64,000 nt of DNA from G965267335 sp965267335 (lineage in GTDB: Bacteria; Bacteroidota; Bacteroidia; Cytophagales; JAAEPT01), in NCBI GenBank assembly GCA_965267335.1, contig OZ253953.1, positions 3,472,001-3,536,000 of the forward strand, written 5' to 3'. The notes beneath the pieces are model-generated. The model did no database searches. It was not told the origin of the DNA and saw nothing but the letters and a program-made list of their open reading frames with translations. Both the position numbers and the translations under genes were made by a program. This document shows, one piece after another, positions 28,801 through 37,220 of this stretch; position 1 is the stretch's first letter, and the number at the start of each line of letters is the position of its first letter.

Positions 28801-29445
28801 GTGATTTACATCACACACGCAGCAAGCGCCTCCTGCATCAAATGCCATCACAAAAACATAATCGCACACATCAGTGAATGTGGAACTTATGTAGTCATTA
28901 TTCCATACCAAAGGAGCCACTGCACCACTTAATTCCAAATTTTTTCCCATCGTCCCTTCAAGAACATCCATGGCTGACCTTAATTCAGTCATAAAATTAG
29001 TCAGATTGGTCTCATGAGTAGTTGAAGTTGGAAACTCCCAATCCATATTAAATCCATCCAGATCATATGTTTGGATTGTATTGATAATGTTATTGATAAA
29101 GGTTGTTCGATTGGCAGGTGTTAAAGAACTAGCCATATTAGCGCTGCTATGTGTTGCTCCCCCTAAAGAAATATGACATTTCACTCCATTGGCATGTGCT
29201 GAAGAAACCATAGGGGTCAGGATTGTCGTAAACGCTCCGGACGTTGCAGGACGCACATTACCAGTTCCATCAGTATACATAAATGCATAATAGATATCAG
29301 TAAGCTTATCCCATTGTACATTGTTAAGCTCTGAAGCCGGGTGCCAGTCTCCAAAGAAACCCGCGACTTTTGGACTTTGACATTTTACAGAATTTGACAG
29401 AGTAAGGCCAAAGAAAAATAAAATCAGAAATTTTATATTCTTCAT
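22867..29445 (-). CDS. GH18 chitinase-like giant, Ig-repeat array, T9SS type A tail
   Basis: A 2192-residue protein with signal peptide 1-22 and a GH18 TIM barrel at about 25-345: the SxGG strand at HISLGGA and the active-site strand DLDGFNMDWEFP with catalytic Glu137. The first Asp of the DxDxE triad is Asn133. The barrel ends with GIWCWELPDDRTDQYSLL. There follow Ig-like modules, an Ig_7-type module carrying an inserted domain of about 150 residues (about 545-720), a run of near-identical Ig repeats of about 85 residues (ANQTVCEGTAVNLSATNP type), PKD domains, and a type A sorting domain (VVEFYPNPFEGVISV ... LPAGVYLLRVTF). GH18 enzymes cleave beta-1,4-GlcNAc polymers by substrate-assisted catalysis. 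It should be exported and cell-surface attached. Confidence 0.9.
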   Translation of the reverse strand: MKNIKFLILFFFGLTLSNSVKCQSPKVAGFFGDWHPASELNNVQWDKLTDIYYAFMYTDGTGNVRPATSGAFTTILTPMVSSAHANGVKCHISLGGATHSSANMASSLTPANRTTFINNIINTIQTYDLDGFNMDWEFPTSTTHETNLTNFMTELRSAMDVLEGTMGKNLELSGAVAPLVWNNDYISSTFTDVCDYVFVMAFDAGGACCVCDVNHSSHTVAENSMLKWATSAGIPNPPASCGGNRFGKNVDPSKIVLAIPFYSTGPWAQYKNFSNSDPATYYNDPDGIYGGYNYNSKPMIDAKVDLIMNTYGGAGIWCWELPDDRTDQYSLLGAMWDAMQPYMCNAGNPDLGADVSLCGSGSVLLDCGVPTDGSTTFEWFRNSVSQGAPSTSANTFTATQAGTWSVVVDNGSCSETDEIIVSATMPSVDLGGPYDLCSPASQLLDAGISGTGYSYAWTKDAVTILGATSQTYTATEAGTYEVTVSASGCSSVSDNAVVTSSLPVGTNDTICSAGTANLGADQSVDWYDQATNGTLLNTGSSYSPSIGSSTTYYIEATGGSANYTIGKSSLAGGWYSAPQNYAHRFEVFQTLTIDQISFDIQAGGNANIRILQSDGSTMEDETGTFSVVAGPNTVSVGITLNPGVYYMTAIGSSVNWWLDTDGSGSDYTEPGIITIDQTADVDWGSGYVNSTYYGHFHTWEISTGTACDRVAVEAVIDAGHSSCGSCDDPGTATLSPSSPPAQCGGSVTLTASESGTGSFEYEFFRGGVSVQGPGASNTYNATQSGSYTVEITDPSDPGTCVSVSSAVSVTIDDAPSTASAGTNQTVCEGDAVNLSANNPTTGTGVWSTISGTGTADSPSSNTSSVSGLTAGASTTFRWTISNGVCPDETDEVTITVDAAPSTASAGANQTVCEGTAVNLSATNPSTGTGSWSTVSGTGTADSPSSNTSSVSGLTAGASTTFRWTVSNGVCTDETDDVAVTVDAAPSTSFAGTNQTVCSSTATLSANNPSIGTGSWSTVSGTGTADSPSSNTSTVSGLTAGTTTLRWTVSNGVCPDETSDVDITRSGSITTASAGSDQTICETDVVNLSANAAGGGETGTWTSSGDGTFSNANDENATYTPGGGDIASGTVTLTWTIDNGICTPSADDMTVTIDQSPSTASAGTNQTVCETDVVNLSANNPTTGTGVWSTVTGTGTADSPSSNTSSVSGLTGGASTTFRWTISNGVCPDVNDEVIITADASPSTADAGTDQTICADNAVMAANTPTVGSGSWSIVSGSPTITSSSDPSTTVTNISVGTVTLRWEISNGVCAVSSDEVDITRTASSPADVSISPATVSVCDGDNVSFTANPVNGGTTPNYEWFVNSVSMQNGTSASYNYTPASGDEVYVVMTSNLGCATGSPATSSSVFPTVDQVPTTALAGSDDSYCAANYPLQGNTPSIGTGTWAVVSGTATINTPSDPNSTVIIPDGQMATLSWTISNGACPSSTDQVDITNSCVSCNDPGTATLSPLGPVTQCGGNVTLTASESGTGSFEYEFYQDGFSVQGPSASNTYSATTSGDYHVVITDPADPGTCFSTSNTVTITIDQAPDVATAGTNQSVCTNSATLGANTPAVGTGMWTVISGTGSFANASDPNTTVSGLMTGVNTLRWTISNGSCSDETDEITITVSGSAAAAVSISEDANPICSGEMVNFTAVPTNGGASPTYEWFVNSGSVQGPSSSATFSSSSFNNGDQIHCVMTSSLGCATNNPATSSSVTMTVNSNVTPAVSITADQSTICTGTNVTFTASSNGGGGTPVYQWKLNSTNVGANSSTYSNSTLNDGDVVEVEMTSSETCTTTNPVSSNQLTVDVHQNPSTADAGADQNLTCPSTSTSFTASTPAVGTGTWTLVSGSGTIATPGSATSSVTSLGAGTNTFQWTVTNGVCPSSSDQVDIIVPTCSSDPVPDFTADDNSHCGSGTVTFTNASTNTSGGETYSWDFGAGASPATATGIGPHSVSYSTAGDYTVSLTINDGVSDFTETKTDFVSIIDFNTAISGNTVVNCNSSNEIFTATGNSGSSYNWSTNLGTITSGQGTTSIVIDFTGVTGSANISATEINSGCLSSPASHIANVCPSSVDPGVSSVVEFYPNPFEGVISVKTNLDHDFGVEVYDLAGVELYKGIHDNNESIDLNDLPAGVYLLRVTFDGYSEIKRIVKQ
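25480..27010 (-). repeat. Coding tandem array, six Ig repeats of about 255 bp
   Basis: Within the 2192-residue GH18 protein, six consecutive Ig-like units have boundaries near 26994, 26737, 26486, 26230, 25971 and 25716 (spacing 251-259 bases). Several share long stretches such as SGTGTADSPSSNTSSVSGLT, so recent duplication or gene conversion is likely. Confidence 0.75.
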
Positions 29446-29789
29446 GAAAATTAGTTTAACGTGATAAATTTCAACTTTGGTAAGTCAGCTTTAAAAACAT
29501 ACAGGCTGGATGGTCTTGGTATCACCTGATTGTCTCTGACATACAAGAGTAATATATAAATATACTATTTGCACACTAAATATTACTTGTAATAATCCAA
29601 TAAATAATAGGATTATTACCACCCTAAATTAAACGTATTTCCGGCAATAAAGTTTACTAAATCTCCCATTTAAGGCCATTTCACCACATCTCGTACCGCT
29701 ATAATACCATGCTAAAAAAATCCCCATTGATGTTAAAAAATAAAAAAAGGGGCGCATGGCCCCTTTTCGATAAGCTAACTAGGTTGACC
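29446..29789. other. Intergenic between two GH18 genes
   Basis: AT-rich, without an ORF. It contains the terminator of the upstream minus-strand gene at 29744-29768 and, nearer 29446, the leader of the 2192-residue gene. No clear -33/-7 pair was found by eye. Confidence 0.5.
29744..29768 (-). terminator. Rho-independent terminator of the 1834-residue GH18 gene
   Basis: On the minus strand AAAAGGGG pairs with CCCCTTTT over a 7-base loop, directly followed by further T residues. It is 22 bases past the stop codon. Confidence 0.85.
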
Positions 29790-32700
29790 TTACTGTTTTG
29801 AAAGTTTAATTGTTCTCACAGTCTGATCTGTAATAATTCTTCCAAGGTAGAATCCTGCAGGGAGGTCTTCACCAAGTATTATTTGTTCATTGCTAAAGTA
29901 AGCACCTTCATGAACTGTCTTACCATTCACGTCAGTTACAATCAATGTATATTCAAACTCCGAGGCAGTCCGCACTTCAACGTTCACTTCTGAGCTAAAT
30001 GGATTAGGGTAAACCAGAATCTCTGCCTGCTCTAATTCCTCATCAATATTCGTTGCACATACATTAATGAATAAAGTCGCTGTAGGGCTGAGACAGCTGC
30101 CGTTAATCTCAACTACTGATACCGAACCACTAGTCGTCCCGAAATCCACAACTATTGCATTGCTACCCTGGCCGGAAACTAACGTTGCTCCACCTGGCAC
30201 ACCCCAGTTATATGATGAACCAGCGTTATTGGTCACTGTATAACTCATATTACTGGCACCACATGCGACAAAGTTATCACCTGAAATTACAGGTTCCGCT
30301 ATACCGGAAATCACTTCAATATAAGAGGGTTTTGTCTCCGTTGTAGGCGCTCCATCCGTAACGGTCAAACTAACATCTTTGAATCCGTTAGTTGTATAAC
30401 TCACCGTATGGGGACCATCACCCGATGCCGTAGCAGGAGATGCTCCTGCACCAAAATCCCAACTATAGGTCTCTGATCCTGATGTACCGGAGGTGGTACT
30501 TGTAAACACAATATTAGAATTCGTACAAGCCGTGGTTGCACTTGCTGAAAAGTCTACAGAAATGGAGCAGCCTTCTGTGATCACAACTTCATCACTATTG
30601 GATCCACAGCCATTGCTTATCGTCCAGCTGAGAGTAGCTGATTGCCCGGTTCCCAAACCACTAAAGGAAGAAGTCGCAGACGAATTATCTGCAATCGTAA
30701 TGGTTCCTGAAACAATTGACCATGATCCCGTACCTTCAGAAGGCGTATTTGCTCCTAAGCTACCGGAACCACCACATACCGTCTGATCCACTCCTGCATC
30801 CGGGGTCGTAGGTGTTGCTTCCTGCGTTATTGTCACCTGATCGGAACTTGGTGTACATGATCCGTTGTCAATTGTCCACTGAAAAACATTGTCTCCCAAA
30901 GACAGTCCCGAAACGGTTGTTGTTTCATTATTCGCATCTGCAAATGTACCTGCCCCGGAAACTACCGTCCATGTACCTGTTTCTCCTCCACCAGCTGCAT
31001 TACCGGCAAGTGTGGTATTATCAGTACATATACTTTGGTTTGTTCCTGCATTGGCTGCCGTTAATGAACCTGACTGGGTAATTGTTACTTGCGCAGAGTT
31101 TGACGCACACACACCATTGGAAACTGTCCACTCAAAAACATTGGCACCAGAGTTGAGACCACTAACATTTGTTGAAGGGTTGGTATCATCATCAAAGGTT
31201 CCTGCACCGCTAACGACTGACCATTGACCCGTCCCAACAGTTGGTGTTGCAGCTCCCAGTGTCGCATTGGTAGCACATACCGTTTGGTCAGCTCCAGCAT
31301 CAGCTGTTGATGGGTTCTCATCAACGGTTATCGTAACATCATCAGTTGATGAGCCACAAGATCCGGTGATCGTCCACCTGAAAATATTATCTCCGATTGT
31401 CAAACCAGTTACGCTTGTGGATTCATCGTTTGCATTTCCAAACGTACCGGCCCCAGAGATCACTGTCCAGGTTCCTGTTTCTCCTCCGGATACCGCATTT
31501 CCTGCTAATGTGGTATTATCGGAACAGAGATTCTGATCAGAACCTGCATTTGCAGTTGTTCCTGCACCGGTTACTGTTACAGTTACCTGAGAAGTACTCG
31601 TAGCACAAGACCCGTTGGAAACAGTCCATTGTAATACGTTTGCTCCCGCGCTTAGTCCTGACACATCCGTCCCAGGATTCGTAGCATCCGCAAAAGTTCC
31701 TGATCCTGAAATTACTGACCATGTACCGGTTCCAATAGATGGGGTAGCCGCCCCCAAAGTTGCAGTCGTAGTACAGACGCTCTGGTCCGTTCCAGCATCA
31801 GCTGTGGAAGGGTCTTCTTCTCTGGTGATTGTAACTACATCAGAGGAAGGTGTACAAGCACCATTGTCAATTGTCCATTGAAAAACATTATCACCAACTG
31901 ATAAACCAGAAACTGTTGTTGCTTCATCGTTGGCATTAGCAAATGAACCAGTACCAGAAACTACAGTCCAGGTTCCCGTTTCCCCAGCTCCGGCTGCATT
32001 ACCGGCAAGAGTAGCATTATCAGCACACAAAGCTTGATCGGTTCCTGCATTGGCTGCGGTGAGTGAGCCTGACTGAGTGATTGTTACCTGGGATGTATTC
32101 GGTGTACATGATCCATTGGACACCGTCCACTCTAGCACATTAGCCCCTGCGGATAATCCAGAGACAACTGCAGTTGGACTAGTATCATCATCAAAAGAGC
32201 CTGAACCACTCACGACCGTCCATTGCCCGGTCCCCACTGATGGAGTTGTAGCCGCTAATGTTGCATTAGTTGCGCAAACAGTTTGGTCTGATCCCGCATC
32301 GGACGCTGACGGTTGCTCTTCCACCGTAATGACAACATCATCTGTAGTGCTAGCGCAAGAGCCTCCACTGATTGTCCACCTGAAGGTATTCCCCCCAATA
32401 CCCAATCCGGATACGGCTGTATTCTCATCGTTAGGATCGGCAAAGGTACCAGAACCTGAAATTACTGACCACGTGCCGGTTTCACCCCCACCTGGTGTAT
32501 TCGCACCAAGAGTAGTTGATGTCGCACACAGGGACTCATCCGTTCCGGCATTTGCCTGCGTAAGTCCTCCTGAGCGGGTAATTGTGACTTGATCCGAACT
32601 CGAAGAGCAGAAAGGCGATGCTGTTATTGTCCATTCGAAAATATTATCCCCGACAGACAGTCCGGAAACCGCTGTATTAGGATCCGTATCATCTGCGAAG

Positions 32701-35294
32701 GTTCCACTTCCGCTAATTACGGTCCATTGTCCCGTGCCATTGGAAGGAGCATTCGCGGCCAGCGTAGTATTATCGGAACAAGTAGAAGCATCTGAACCCG
32801 CGCTTGCGGTAGTTGGAGGCTCAAATACTGTAACGTAACCATTTTTGGTTTCAGTGTCACTTCCTCCGGGACCTGTCACGGTTAACTCAATATTGTATGT
32901 TCCGGCACTATTGAAAGTTATTGTATGTGGACCAGCTCCAGTTGCCGTTGATGCCGGAGTTGCTGTAGCATCACCAAAGTCCCAGCTATAGCTAGTTATA
33001 TCTCCTGATGAAGCATCTGTAAATGTTAATGATTCCCCCTGGCAAACCGTATTGGATGAACCTGTAAAATCAGCAGTAGGCGGAGTTAAGCACGGGTCTA
33101 CGTTTATGCTTAATGTGCTCGGTGAACTTGGACCACAGCCCAAACCATCATCTGCTGTAACAGAAAGGGTATAATCTCCGGCCGATTCTCCGGCAAAATC
33201 AATATCGATACTTGTTCCTGATGTCGAACTCAAAGAAGCCGAACCATCGTAACTCCACTGGTATGTCATCCCTCCATCCGAAATGGAGTAAGTCTCGACA
33301 TCTCCAGCACATACTGCATCATTCCCTCCAATTACACCAGGAGCGGAAGGAACAGGGTTAACGGTTCCAGTTACAGGCTCTCTTCCACATGGTGGCACAA
33401 CTCCCGTTGTAATTTTCCAGTCAAAAATTTGTCCATAGTTAGTAGTTGGGCCACTGGCAAGTGAAAATCCGCTACCCCAGTCACTGTATTCCGCACCGCT
33501 TAGCGTAAATACTCCTGGTTCGTTAAAGTCAGAAACCGCTGCAGGATCCAGCAATACCCCGGTATTCGTTCCCCCATCAGGTTTTACAGTAATAAAATAA
33601 TCTCCTGGAGTAAGTTGAATATTGATTGGAATAGTTTGCCCGGCAGTACTTACAGTAACCGGTGCGGTAGTCTCCAGTTCGGTGGTCCCATCCAATGTAG
33701 AAACCACAGCAATATAAATATCAGTAGACCCTTGTGGCCAAAGTCTTACACTTTCCAAAGTCAAGTCGGTCTCTACTGTAAGGAGGTTAGCATAAATTCT
33801 ATTATCATCAGGAGCCCAAGCACTCGGAACGTCCATGACATCTTTACCCGTAGAATAAGTCGTTGATGTAGAAGCATCCTGAACATAATACGTTGTTGTA
33901 GAGGTTATCGAAGGAGAATACGAACTTCCCGTGTGCACTACCGTCCCACCAGTGGAGGCATCGTACCAATCATATGGACCACCACTTGTATTGATTGTCA
34001 GGTCAACAGTACCCGGACCACATCGTGTATCCCCAGTAGTTGATAACCCTGATCCTTCGACAATTAAAATCTGATCGGTTCGTGGTGCCGGACATCCAGG
34101 CTCATCAATTTCCACTTCATACGAACCTCCTTCTGTAATATTATAGGTCGTAAGCGAAGCAGAAGGTCCAGCTACGGTTGCACCATCTTTCTTCCATGTA
34201 AAAGTTCTTCCGCTTGCAGTTGGCACACCGGGATCCAGAGTTACATTTGCAGGCAGACAAATTCCCTGGTCAGGCCCTAAATTGGGCTGTGGTATCGGAC
34301 ACTGCAGATCGGCATAATCTTTCATCGCACACAGCAAGGAATATTGATCTGTTCTATCCTGCCCTAAATCCCAAATTAAGAGCCCAAGAGCGCCTTCATT
34401 GATAGTCAGGTCAATTTTGGCTTCAAGAGTTGGCCGCCCATTGTAGTAATACCCTGCGTAGGAGTCATTAACAAAGTTAGTGGCTGGATCTCCACCAAAG
34501 TTATTATATTCCAGCTCGTTCGTTCGTGAAGCATTTCTCCCATAAAAAGGCACTCCAAGCAAAACACTCGAAACATCAAAATTACTATGTGCCAGAGCCC
34601 AACCTTGTAAAGACGTTTGGGCATCAGCGAGTGTCGAGTGATTAACGTTAGCTGATGCTGGAAAGTCATAAGCCATCAAATGTACCTCATCAATATAATT
34701 GAAGGTGTTATTATTTATGTAGTCAGTATGTGCGGGATTTGTGGTCGTTTCAGCACCTACAGCACATGCTACTTTAATGTTTGGGTTAGGTGAGGCTGCA
34801 ATGGCAGCATATAATTCCTGCATAAATGCCTCATGATTATTCTTAGCCGCTGTGGTTTTTGGAAATTCCCAATCAATCGCAAGGCCGTAAAGCCCCTCGT
34901 TGACTGCAAAGGTCACCAGGTCATTAACCAAATTTGTTCGGTAAGTTGGGTTACCCGTAACACTATTCAATCTTGCAGACCTCAATTCAGCATCATCAGC
35001 TCCTCCCAATGCTACCCATAAGTTGACTCCATTTGAATTCGCATTACTTTTACAAGTTAGCCATCGGGTATTGTTCCAATTGTATAAAGGGGCACCAGAT
35101 GTTGTAAAGTTCAACGTTCCATTCGTATTTGGGTTCACAAATGAAAAAACTACATCTGTTAACTTATCATATTGGATGTAGGTAGGTGATGGGTCTCTAT
35201 AACTTGGCAGATACCCTAAAATTCTTTGGGCATTGGCACTACTGATATACAAAAGGGCTAATGCTGCTAAAGTAAAGCTTCTAATCTTATTCAT
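29790..35294 (-). CDS. GH18-like giant with degenerate active site, T9SS type A tail
   Basis: I chose the ATG at 35294 because it gives a clean signal peptide (MNKIRSFTLAALALLYISSANAQ); 12 extra residues upstream are possible. The product has 1834 residues. The GH18 barrel spans about 24-340 (VALGGA for SxGG; GLLIWDLGQDRTDQYSLL near the end), but the catalytic strand reads LYGLAIDWEFP: Glu143 and Asp141 remain, while the other two acidic positions are Tyr136 and Ala139. There follow Ig modules, an Ig_7 module with an inserted domain (about 480-650), PKD, nine Ig repeats alternating between two types, another PKD and a type A tail (ILVYPNPFSSEVNV ... LPAGFYLGRII). It may bind or slowly cleave chitin; a mainly binding role is plausible. 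Confidence 0.88.
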   Translation of the reverse strand: MNKIRSFTLAALALLYISSANAQRILGYLPSYRDPSPTYIQYDKLTDVVFSFVNPNTNGTLNFTTSGAPLYNWNNTRWLTCKSNANSNGVNLWVALGGADDAELRSARLNSVTGNPTYRTNLVNDLVTFAVNEGLYGLAIDWEFPKTTAAKNNHEAFMQELYAAIAASPNPNIKVACAVGAETTTNPAHTDYINNNTFNYIDEVHLMAYDFPASANVNHSTLADAQTSLQGWALAHSNFDVSSVLLGVPFYGRNASRTNELEYNNFGGDPATNFVNDSYAGYYYNGRPTLEAKIDLTINEGALGLLIWDLGQDRTDQYSLLCAMKDYADLQCPIPQPNLGPDQGICLPANVTLDPGVPTASGRTFTWKKDGATVAGPSASLTTYNITEGGSYEVEIDEPGCPAPRTDQILIVEGSGLSTTGDTRCGPGTVDLTINTSGGPYDWYDASTGGTVVHTGSSYSPSITSTTTYYVQDASTSTTYSTGKDVMDVPSAWAPDDNRIYANLLTVETDLTLESVRLWPQGSTDIYIAVVSTLDGTTELETTAPVTVSTAGQTIPINIQLTPGDYFITVKPDGGTNTGVLLDPAAVSDFNEPGVFTLSGAEYSDWGSGFSLASGPTTNYGQIFDWKITTGVVPPCGREPVTGTVNPVPSAPGVIGGNDAVCAGDVETYSISDGGMTYQWSYDGSASLSSTSGTSIDIDFAGESAGDYTLSVTADDGLGCGPSSPSTLSINVDPCLTPPTADFTGSSNTVCQGESLTFTDASSGDITSYSWDFGDATATPASTATGAGPHTITFNSAGTYNIELTVTGPGGSDTETKNGYVTVFEPPTTASAGSDASTCSDNTTLAANAPSNGTGQWTVISGSGTFADDTDPNTAVSGLSVGDNIFEWTITASPFCSSSSDQVTITRSGGLTQANAGTDESLCATSTTLGANTPGGGETGTWSVISGSGTFADPNDENTAVSGLGIGGNTFRWTISGGSCASTTDDVVITVEEQPSASDAGSDQTVCATNATLAATTPSVGTGQWTVVSGSGSFDDDTSPTAVVSGLSAGANVLEWTVSNGSCTPNTSQVTITQSGSLTAANAGTDQALCADNATLAGNAAGAGETGTWTVVSGTGSFANANDEATTVSGLSVGDNVFQWTIDNGACTPSSDVVTITREEDPSTADAGTDQSVCTTTATLGAATPSIGTGTWSVISGSGTFADATNPGTDVSGLSAGANVLQWTVSNGSCATSTSQVTVTVTGAGTTANAGSDQNLCSDNTTLAGNAVSGGETGTWTVISGAGTFGNANDESTSVTGLTIGDNIFRWTITGSCGSSTDDVTITVDENPSTADAGADQTVCATNATLGAATPTVGTGQWSVVSGAGTFDDDTNPSTNVSGLNSGANVFEWTVSNGVCASNSAQVTITQSGSLTAANAGTNQSICTDNTTLAGNAAGGGETGTWTVVSGAGTFADANNETTTVSGLSLGDNVFQWTIDNGSCTPSSDQVTITQEATPTTPDAGVDQTVCGGSGSLGANTPSEGTGSWSIVSGTITIADNSSATSSFSGLGTGQSATLSWTISNGCGSNSDEVVITEGCSISVDFSASATTACTNSNIVFTSTTSGTSGSETYSWDFGAGASPATASGDGPHTVSYTTNGFKDVSLTVTDGAPTTETKPSYIEVISGIAEPVISGDNFVACGASNMSYTVTNNAGSSYNWGVPGGATLVSGQGSNAIVVDFGTTSGSVSVVEINGSCLSPTATLFINVCATNIDEELEQAEILVYPNPFSSEVNVEVRTASEFEYTLIVTDVNGKTVHEGAYFSNEQIILGEDLPAGFYLGRIITDQTVRTIKLSKQ
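30790..32825 (-). repeat. Coding array of nine Ig repeats with a two-unit period
   Basis: Unit boundaries fall near 32800, 32550, 32297, 32055, 31795, 31548, 31300, 31050 and 30798. One type carries TPSxGTGxW; the other carries GGETGTW and NDExTxVSGL. They alternate strictly, so the true period is about 500 bases. Confidence 0.75.
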
Positions 35295-35600
35295 TACTAA
35301 CGTATTTGGTTGTAGGTTAACTGTTATCAATCCTGTAAAAAGGACTGCCCTTCAGTATAATTCGGTCTTTAATAGCCTTTTGGTATAAGGTGAGTAAGGA
35401 ATAATTAAAATATGTCAATCAGTTTACCGATCAAAGACATGATGGTATTATGAAAGATTGCGGGCCGCTCTTAATTATCCGGCACTAAACTTTTTGTCCG
35501 ATCAAAAACAAAGGAATGAGGCCAAATAGAGGCTATTTACAAACAATCATATCACTTGAATACCAACACATCAAAAAAGTCCAATCTTATCTTAATTCAT
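35295..35600. other. Intergenic between two GH18 genes
   Basis: 306 bases without an ORF, AT-rich. It contains the leader of the 1834-residue gene. I see no strong terminator for the 405-residue GH18 gene here, so some read-through from it is possible. Confidence 0.4.
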
Positions 35601-36794
35601 TTAAATTTTACTCAATCTTCTGATGATAGAGCCTTCAGAACTAATAATCTGAATCAAATAAGTTCCAGGAGCCATATCTTTCATGGACAAGCTGAGTTCC
35701 TCTTGTTTATTAATTACTTCAACCTTTTTCACTACTTGGCCCGTTGAATTCAAGACCTTAATAAGATAACCTGACTTTATTCCATTGATGGTTACTACAT
35801 CTTTAACCGGATTGGGATACAATACAGAAACGACTTTAAGCTCTGACTCCTCCTCGACCTTGGTTATCGCCATTTGATCTGCAATGGCGTCCAGAAGCGA
35901 CTTAGAACCAAAGTCATCTTGCCCTAACTCCCAAATCATGATTCCTGAAGCCTGGTTTATCGCCAATGCGGTTTTTGCTTGTATTGTGGGTATGCCATTA
36001 TAGTAAAGATTTCCGACCTGATCATTATTCTCAGCACCCGAATGAGTCGCTACAATATTCGCGTAGGTATATGTATTTACCGTTGTACTATTAACAAACT
36101 CATAGCCGTAAAATGGTACTCCAAGAACAATATTATCAGCAGGCACGCCTCTACCCTTCCAGTAATTGATATCATTTTGTGCAAAATTATAACTTGAGTG
36201 CTGACCAGGGCTATCCGGGGCCCATGGTCCCGTGGCATCATAGGACATAAGGTTTATCCAATCAAATGCAGCTATAGCTTCATCTGGCATCTTCCATTCT
36301 GCATTCCAGGATGCTACTGCGGCCGAAACCTTCAGACCGTACAAACTAAGAGTATCAACCAACTGCTCAACAAAAGGTCCATAATAGGTATCATGTATAT
36401 CATCCCCCTCCAAATCAACATCAATACCATCCAGCGAATTTGCTTCCAGATACAGCCTAATCTTGTGAATAAAGTTAGCACGATTAGCGGGAGTCATTAG
36501 ATTATCATAGTACCCTTTCACAGTTGATGAGACACCTGCACCTCCGATAGAAATGAATACTAGAACATCAGAGGCGTGTGCTGTATTGACGATTGAGGTA
36601 ATTGAAGGAGAAATAACCAAATCCCCATCTGAGTCTGGGTTCGCAAAAGAGAGATTAATATGAGTCAACTTACTTAGATCAATTGAACCAATGCTCCCAA
36701 ATCGGTAAGTAGGCAAATAGCCCACTACCTTAAACTGTGCTAAACACACCAAACTAGAAGCAAAAAATGTTGTTACGAGAATAAATCTTTTCAT
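35601..36794 (-). CDS. Compact GH18 glycosidase with T9SS type A tail
   Basis: ATG 36794 gives signal peptide MKRFILVTTFFASSLVCLAQ and 397 residues; eight upstream residues are an alternative. It is a single GH18 barrel of about 300 residues with SIGGAG and a complete active-site strand LDGIDVDLEG (Asp122, Asp125, Asp127, Glu129). Leu replaces the usual Trp before Glu, as in several endo-beta-N-acetylglucosaminidase-like and short GH18 enzymes. It has GIMIWELGQDDFGSKSLL near the barrel end, then directly a type A sorting tail (VLYPNPVKDVVTI ... MAPGTYLIQII). No Ig linkers are present, so it is the minimal secreted member of the cluster and probably an active chitinase or ENGase-like enzyme. 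Confidence 0.9.
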   Translation of the reverse strand: MKRFILVTTFFASSLVCLAQFKVVGYLPTYRFGSIGSIDLSKLTHINLSFANPDSDGDLVISPSITSIVNTAHASDVLVFISIGGAGVSSTVKGYYDNLMTPANRANFIHKIRLYLEANSLDGIDVDLEGDDIHDTYYGPFVEQLVDTLSLYGLKVSAAVASWNAEWKMPDEAIAAFDWINLMSYDATGPWAPDSPGQHSSYNFAQNDINYWKGRGVPADNIVLGVPFYGYEFVNSTTVNTYTYANIVATHSGAENNDQVGNLYYNGIPTIQAKTALAINQASGIMIWELGQDDFGSKSLLDAIADQMAITKVEEESELKVVSVLYPNPVKDVVTINGIKSGYLIKVLNSTGQVVKKVEVINKQEELSLSMKDMAPGTYLIQIISSEGSIIRRLSKI

Positions 36795-37220
36795 ATGTAC
36801 TGTGGATGATCTGTTCATAACATAAGGTCTCTTTGAAATATATCACAGAAAGAGAAAACTAATTGGTAGTACAATGCTAATTCGGAACGAACATTTCGGA
36901 CCAAAATTTGCATAATAATACCTCTTAACCCTCTTTATTTATTCATATTAAGGCCATAAACACATTATTATTATCAAAAATTGCACTTTAAAACCAATTG
37001 GTATTAAACCGATCATTTTTTCTTGAAAGTCCGCAAAAACAGTCAATTTTCAGGTTTATTACGCCATTTTCTGAGACAGCAGGGTGACAATAAGTCTCAA
37101 AACAAGATTCAACCAATAATAATTCGTTAACATTTGGGAGGACATTCCGTACTGTTTTTTTATACTGATATTAACCCAGGAGGCTGTAACAACAATTATC
37201 AAAATCTAAACAAAAGAGAA
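36795..37220. promoter_or_regulatory. Divergent control region with a repeated near-palindrome
   Basis: This separates two divergent GH18 genes. AACCAATTGGTATTA (36992-37006) contains the perfect palindrome ACCAATTGGT. A close copy, AACTAATTGGTAGTA, lies at 36857-36871, 135 bases away. The pair could be binding sites of a shared regulator; this is inference. The rest is AT-rich without an ORF. Confidence 0.35.
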
